Shown: one piece after another, positions 5,154 through 5,779 of the stretch | How the letters are laid out: each line of letters opens with the position of its first letter | How positions within the stretch are numbered: position 1 is the first letter of the stretch | Source: Deltaproteobacteria bacterium | Lineage (GTDB): Bacteria > Desulfobacterota > Binatia > Binatales > Binataceae | Reading direction: 5' to 3' | Assembly: GCA_003161515.1 (NCBI GenBank) | Contig: PMOH01000238.1 | Coordinates: 1-5,779, forward strand | DNA length: 5,779 bases | Notes under the pieces: model-generated | Told to the model about the DNA's origin: nothing | Seen by the model: only the letters and a program-made list of their open reading frames with translations | Database searches by the model: none | Translations under genes and position numbers: made by a program

Positions 5154-5779
5154 ATGGCTGAGGAAGTTCTCAAAGTCACACGACAGGCGAATTACGCGGT
5201 TCTCACTCTGAACCGTCCTGAAAAACGTAACGCGCTGAATCAGCCATTGATCGACGCGCTCGACCAGGCGCTCCGCAAGTTCGAAAACGATCGCGAAATC
5301 CGTGCGCTGCTCTTACGCGGCGAGGGCGCCAGCTTTTGTGCGGGAATCGATCTCAAGGAAGTTGACGAGACCAGCGGAGTTCACAATCCGACTTCGCTTG
5401 AGTCGGTCTTCGGGCGGCTGGAGCGGTTTCCGGTGCCAACTATCGCCGCCGTGCAGGGTGCGGCGCTGGCTGGAGGACTCGAACTGGCGCTGCATTGCGA
5501 TCTTCGAATCGCGTCGGACAACGCAAAGCTCGGCATGACGCTCGGCCGCGTCGGCCTGATGGTGCCGTACGACTTCACCCGCAAGCTGATCGAGGTTTGC
5601 GGATCGGCCAACACCGCCTGGATTCTGTACACCGCCGACCTGCTCGACGCCGAGCGTGGCCGTCACATGAATATCGTTCACGACGTCGTCGCCGACGCCA
5701 AGCTCGGCGAGGCGACCACTGCGCTGGCCGAGAAGATCGCGGCCAACGCCCCGCTCTCGCTGCGCGCGATGAAGGCGAC
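5154..5779 (+). CDS. Enoyl-CoA hydratase/isomerase (crotonase) family protein, 3' end missing
   Basis: The frame is open from ATG 5154 to the window end, giving 208 residues of a family usually about 255-265 long, so roughly 50 C-terminal residues are missing. Crotonase-fold enzymes act on acyl-CoA thioesters, holding the carbonyl in an oxyanion hole. Visible family blocks are LTLNRPEKRNALN (17-29), SFCAGIDLKEV (60-70, first oxyanion-hole segment with the acyl-CoA-binding loop), IAAVQGAALAGGLELALHCDLRIAS (97-121, second oxyanion-hole segment) and APLSLRAMK near the end. Glu110 lies at the position of the first catalytic Glu of rat mitochondrial hydratase (Glu144). The second (Glu164) seems to be replaced by Leu130 in KLGMTLGRVGL, so a simple hydratase is less certain; an isomerase or another acyl-CoA reaction is possible. 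The start is fixed by AAGGAGG 7 nt upstream. Role may be fatty acid, aromatic or branched-chain acyl-CoA metabolism. No pathway neighbour is in view. Confidence 0.92.
   Translation, partial: MAEEVLKVTRQANYAVLTLNRPEKRNALNQPLIDALDQALRKFENDREIRALLLRGEGASFCAGIDLKEVDETSGVHNPTSLESVFGRLERFPVPTIAAVQGAALAGGLELALHCDLRIASDNAKLGMTLGRVGLMVPYDFTRKLIEVCGSANTAWILYTADLLDAERGRHMNIVHDVVADAKLGEATTALAEKIAANAPLSLRAMKA

Noticed and set aside
5313..5681. Minus-strand open frames opposite the crotonase gene
   Set aside because: The + strand encodes an unmistakable crotonase-family protein with a perfect ribosome site through this stretch.
1..5779. CRISPR array, insertion sequence, rRNA or tRNA genes
   Set aside because: No regularly spaced repeats, transposase motifs, terminal inverted repeats or conserved RNA signatures were found.

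Overview
The window is compact bacterial DNA, about 60% GC over most of its length by eye, with every gene on the + strand. The LeuRS is a bacterial-type enzyme of about 811 residues with long insertions. Together with a BrnT/BrnA toxin-antitoxin pair, this suggests a free-living, probably Gram-negative soil or sediment bacterium. The sequence alone does not fix the lineage. Nothing here looks archaeal, eukaryotic or phage.

Layout from left to right: (1) the 3' part of a GNAT-family N-acetyltransferase whose start lies before the window. (2) A short intergenic region with a perfect 15-bp palindrome overlapping a plausible promoter, followed by a type II toxin-antitoxin operon, brnT then brnA, overlapping by 4 nt. 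(3) A 178-nt gap with two terminator-like hairpins. (4) leuS, complete, the housekeeping leucyl-tRNA synthetase. (5) 38 nt downstream, a 440-residue protein that ends in a DisA_N-like diadenylate cyclase domain (GTRHR and DG motifs) behind a large N-terminal region resembling the sensor modules found on such cyclases. Its base composition is clearly lower in GC than leuS. (6) An 89-nt gap with a hairpin, small palindromes and a very strong Shine-Dalgarno sequence, then the first 208 residues of a crotonase-fold (enoyl-CoA hydratase/isomerase family) enzyme cut off by the window end.

The genes do not form one pathway. The self-contained modules are the BrnT/BrnA pair, whose palindrome is the likely autoregulatory operator, and the putative c-di-AMP synthase, which may be read through from leuS but looks like an acquired gene. 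The most interesting item is that cyclase: a stand-alone sensor-cyclase, unlike the housekeeping DisA or CdaA architectures, with substitutions beside the canonical active-site motifs.
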